NCBI GenBank assembly: GCA_017411885.1
Contig: JAFQPF010000261.1
Span: forward strand, 1-8,472
Length of the DNA: 8,472 nt
Reading direction: 5' to 3'
Source of the DNA: Clostridia bacterium
Lineage (GTDB): Bacteria; Bacillota_A; Clostridia; Oscillospirales; CAG-272
Shown in pieces: positions 6,461 through 8,472 of the stretch. The position numbers were made by a program, and so were the translations under genes. Numbering within the stretch: the first letter of the stretch is position 1; the number at the start of each line of letters is the position of its first letter. The notes beneath the pieces were generated by a model. It did not search any database and was not told the DNA's origin. It worked only from the letters and a program-made list of their open reading frames with translations.

Positions 6461-7372
6461 TTAAGCGATATTAGGAAGCGTGAGGTATCCCTGCCACTTC
6501 GCAAGGTTTCGTGAAACAATAACGTTATCGGACGAGGTCAACTCGCCGTCCTTATCAACGTCGCACGAGGCCATATCTATATCAGAAGCGTCGTAGCCCT
6601 GCCACTTTGCGAGAGTTCGGGAGATTATGACATTATCCGTTGCATCTGTCGTTCCGTTACCGTCCACATCGCCGTAAACAAAAGCTCTGTACTGAGCCTT
6701 CACCTCGATAGCAGATGTGATATTATCAAAGTCTTTGTCCCAACCGGTGAACACGTAGCCTATGCCGTTGGAATCGGCGCGAACCGGAGCCTCAGGAGCA
6801 GTTGCCGCCTTTCCGCTTTCCACATTTTCACTCTTGATGAGCGTACCATCCCAATCTACAAACCTGACCTCATAATCGCCGGGAAGAATTTTTACAGCTC
6901 CGCTTGAATATGCAAGCGTCACTCTCTTGACACTCGCGTTGTAAGCGATTCCGTCGTGAAGAGTTATGCTGAGCTCATCAGGTCCGGAAACGCTCTTGTC
7001 AATATCAAAATTCAGGTATACGAGAACTCCGTTTGCAGTTATATCCTCGGTAGAAGTAGAATCCGAAAGATAGATCGTATACGGATTGGACGCAAGGTCT
7101 ACCGCATCGTTTGAGCAAAACGATTTTGAAATAACTTCACCGGTTTCGACAGAAGTAAGAGTAAGTGCTTCGTCATAGGTGAGCTTTGTAAGAACCGAGA
7201 TGATTCCCTGATTGTCCTTTATCATTACGGGAACTCTTACAGATTCTGTACCCTCGGTCACCTCAACGCTTTCAATTGCAACGGTAGTCAGCGCGGATGC
7301 TGTCGCACTCATAAACACTGCTAATATCACCGTAAAAAATACAAGTGTGGTAAAACGGAGTAACTTATTCAT
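6461..7372 (-). CDS. Secreted protein with cohesin-like domain, Flg_new/InlB-type repeat and C-terminal type I dockerin
   Basis: The 303-residue protein starts with a Sec signal peptide (hydrophobic core about 9-22, likely cut after ASA, residue 27). Residues about 30-165 read as a cohesin-like beta-sandwich: VRVPVMIKDNQGIISVLTKL, YDEALTL, and GVLVYLNFDID near 115-125. Residues about 166-230 resemble a Listeria-Bacteroides/InlB B repeat, with YEVRFVDWDGT and YVFTGWDKDFDNI. The C-terminus (234-297) is a type I dockerin with two calcium loops: D235, D237, N239, D246 and D271, D273, D275, D282. Each loop is followed by a near-identical helix ending LAKWQGY. In cellulosome biology a cohesin binds a dockerin on another protein, so one cohesin plus one dockerin would be an adaptor. 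Whether this cohesin-like domain binds dockerins is not shown. No catalytic domain is visible. It has its own promoter and terminator. The ATG follows AAAGGAACAGGA. Confidence 0.85.
   Translation of the reverse strand: MNKLLRFTTLVFFTVILAVFMSATASALTTVAIESVEVTEGTESVRVPVMIKDNQGIISVLTKLTYDEALTLTSVETGEVISKSFCSNDAVDLASNPYTIYLSDSTSTEDITANGVLVYLNFDIDKSVSGPDELSITLHDGIAYNASVKRVTLAYSSGAVKILPGDYEVRFVDWDGTLIKSENVESGKAATAPEAPVRADSNGIGYVFTGWDKDFDNITSAIEVKAQYRAFVYGDVDGNGTTDATDNVIISRTLAKWQGYDASDIDMASCDVDKDGELTSSDNVIVSRNLAKWQGYLTLPNIA
6485..6562 (-). repeat. Dockerin duplicated segment, second copy
   Basis: This codes for residues 271-296 of the dockerin protein: a 12-residue calcium loop (D271, D273, D275, D282) and a helix ending NLAKWQGY. 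It repeats the segment at 6593-6670 with a 36-codon (108-base) period. Similarity is higher in protein than in DNA, so the copies have diverged at silent sites. Confidence 0.85.
6593..6670 (-). repeat. Dockerin duplicated segment, first copy
   Basis: This codes for residues 235-260: the loop DVDGNGTTDATD with calcium ligands D235, D237, N239 and D246, then a helix ending TLAKWQGY. It is the first half of the F-hand pair typical of type I dockerins. Its helix matches the second copy in almost every position. Confidence 0.85.
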
Positions 7373-7439
7373 TGGATTATCCTGTTCCTTTCACGTATAC
7401 TTACGCGTCCTTGATCGCTTAGAAATCAAATACAGTATT

Positions 7440-7468
7440 ATAATATCATATTTTGGAAGCAAAGTCAA
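7440..7468 (-). promoter_or_regulatory. Sigma-A-type promoter for the cohesin/dockerin gene
   Basis: On the minus strand the -35 box is TTGACT (7463-7468) and the -10 box TATTAT (7440-7445), separated by exactly 17 bases. An overlapping TATAAT (7437-7442) would need a 20-base spacer and is less likely to be the working box. Transcription would start near 7433, giving a leader of about 60 bases. Confidence 0.85.
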
Positions 7469-7602
7469 GAGATAACGGCATCTATTCCCTCAAAAAACAA
7501 GAGTTTTTTTGCACAACTTCAACCGACAGCTCCGTATCGGCAGAAGAAAGCTGTGCGCACGGTTATTTTTGCTAAATATTATAAATGTTTTTCTCAAGTG
7601 TC

Positions 7603-7631
7603 TTGACTTAACCCGACAAATATGTTATCAT
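7603..7631 (+). promoter_or_regulatory. Sigma-A-type promoter for the glycyl-radical activase gene
   Basis: The -35 box TTGACT (7603-7608) and the -10 box TATCAT (7626-7631) are separated by 17 bases, with an AT-rich stretch upstream of the -35. Transcription would start near 7638, leaving a leader of under 30 bases, too short for a riboswitch. Confidence 0.8.
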
Positions 7632-7664
7632 TCCTACAGAAATTATGTTTACGGTTGGTTTTAT

Positions 7665-8472
7665 ATGCTTGGTACGATTTTTGATATAAAAGAATTTTCG
7701 GTCCACGACGGACCGGGAGTGCGTACAACGGTTTTTCTCAAGGGATGCCCTTTAAGGTGCAAATGGTGCCATAATCCCGAAGGCTTATCGCCTTATCCTC
7801 AGATAATGGTCAAGGAAAATCAATGTACTCACTGCGGCCGCTGCTTTAACCCATGCGGCCACGAGATATGCAAAAAATACGGCAGATGTCTTTTCGCCTG
7901 TCCGCTCGGTCTGATTTCACTTACAGGCAAGGAAATGGACAGCGCCGACGTTGCCGCCAAGGTTTTAAGAGGCAAGGATTTTATGCGTATGTCGGGCGGC
8001 GGAGTCACGATATCGGGCGGTGAGCCTCTTATGCAGCACGAGTTTACGATTGATCTGCTAAAGCGCACAAGCGAGCTTCATCGGGCGATACAGACAAGCG
8101 GCTTTGCTCCAAACGAGATCTTTTCAAGCGTGATCGAAAACACCGATTACGTTATGATGGACTTAAAGCTTATCGATCCGCAGCTTCACAAGGAATACAC
8201 CGGTGTGGACAACAAGGTCATACTCGAAAACGCCGAAATCTTAAAGAGATCGGGCAAGGCTCACGTATTCAGAGTGCCGCTTATACCCGATATAACAGAC
8301 ACCGAGGAAAATCTGCGCGCAATAAGCAAAGTCGCGGGGGATTCCCCTGTGGAGCTTCTTCCCTATAACGTGATGGCAGGCGCGAAATACAAAAGCGTCG
8401 GCCTTACGTACCCGCTTGAGGGGCATAAAAAGGAAAACAATAAGATAGACATATCAATTTTCAAGAGAGGTA
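7665..8472 (+). CDS. Glycyl-radical enzyme activating protein (radical SAM, PflA-like with extra Fe-S cysteines), 3' end cut by window
   Basis: Activases of this family use a [4Fe-4S] cluster and S-adenosylmethionine to place a glycyl radical on a partner enzyme such as a pyruvate formate-lyase-type protein, under strict anaerobiosis. The visible 269 residues begin MLGTIFDIKEFSVHDGPGVR. The radical SAM motif CxxxCxxC is C28, C32, C35. An insertion follows with C54, C57, C60 and C64 (CxxCxxCxxxC), then C69, C75 and C79 before Pro80, likely extra Fe-S ligands. The SAM-binding SGGEP is at 117-121. DLK (166-168), RVPLIPDIT (203-211) and LLPYN (231-235) are typical. The C-terminal end seems nearly reached. 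The ATG at 7665 has only a weak GGTTGG binding site, but the conserved start fits, and an ATG at 7645 is out of frame. A good promoter lies upstream. The partner enzyme and substrate are unknown and may lie beyond the edge. Confidence 0.9.
   Translation, partial: MLGTIFDIKEFSVHDGPGVRTTVFLKGCPLRCKWCHNPEGLSPYPQIMVKENQCTHCGRCFNPCGHEICKKYGRCLFACPLGLISLTGKEMDSADVAAKVLRGKDFMRMSGGGVTISGGEPLMQHEFTIDLLKRTSELHRAIQTSGFAPNEIFSSVIENTDYVMMDLKLIDPQLHKEYTGVDNKVILENAEILKRSGKAHVFRVPLIPDITDTEENLRAISKVAGDSPVELLPYNVMAGAKYKSVGLTYPLEGHKKENNKIDISIFKRG

Larger units (their letters stand above)
7373..7664. other. Divergent intergenic region
   Basis: This 292-base region separates the minus-strand dockerin gene from the plus-strand activase gene. 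It holds the two promoters listed separately. The 134 bases between their -35 boxes contain a weak A/T hairpin (7492-7509), the inverted repeat ACAGCT (7526-7531) with AGCTGT (7549-7554), the palindrome GTGCGCAC (7553-7560), and an AT-rich tract (7561-7593) that could act as an UP element. No open frame with a binding site was seen. Confidence 0.6.

Noticed and set aside
6446..6466. Inverted repeat GCTTA/TAAGC around ACTTAAGT at the end of the dockerin gene
   Set aside because: The arms are only five bases and partly overlap the stop codon. The adjacent GC hairpin explains termination better.
7491..7511. A-run/T-run inverted repeat as a terminator
   Set aside because: The stem is almost all A-T with a single G-C pair, and no gene ends near it on either strand.

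Overview
The window looks like a chromosomal stretch of an anaerobic Firmicute of the class Clostridia, most likely in the Oscillospiraceae/Ruminococcus neighbourhood. This is inferred from three things: a secreted protein combining a cohesin-like domain with a type I dockerin, an oxygen-sensitive glycyl-radical-enzyme activase, and purine-rich ribosome binding sites in front of most genes. No mobile element, CRISPR array, tRNA or rRNA was seen.

Layout. Positions 1-7372 are coded entirely on the minus strand, so they read right to left. The first transcription unit on that strand is a monocistronic-looking secreted cohesin/dockerin protein (6461-7372), with a near-consensus promoter upstream and a strong GC hairpin terminator after it. 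Next comes a tightly packed six-gene run: tsaE and tsaB (tRNA t6A modification), rpiB (ribose-5-phosphate isomerase B), a sugar-phosphate nucleotidyltransferase, galE (UDP-glucose 4-epimerase) and galM (aldose 1-epimerase). It ends at a modest hairpin near 1556-1577. After that come a putative 10-TM heavy-metal exporter with histidine-rich segments (558-1511) and the N-terminal part of prfA (release factor 1), which runs off the left edge.

The right end (7665-8472, plus strand) carries most of a glycyl-radical enzyme activating protein, transcribed divergently from the dockerin gene. The 292-bp intergenic region holds two back-to-back sigma-A-type promoters, each with a 17-bp spacer, and some inverted repeats.

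How the genes fit together. TsaE and TsaB are parts of the bacterial threonylcarbamoyl transfer machinery, and their overlap suggests translational coupling. GalE, GalM and the nucleotidyltransferase would allow interconversion of UDP-hexoses and mutarotation of galactose or glucose. galK and galT are not in the window, so this is only part of a Leloir-type pathway. RpiB feeds the pentose phosphate pathway. Most of the window is conserved housekeeping content. The parts most worth a second look are the cohesin-plus-dockerin protein, the metal-transporter-like gene beside prfA, and the activase, whose glycyl-radical partner probably lies just beyond the right edge.
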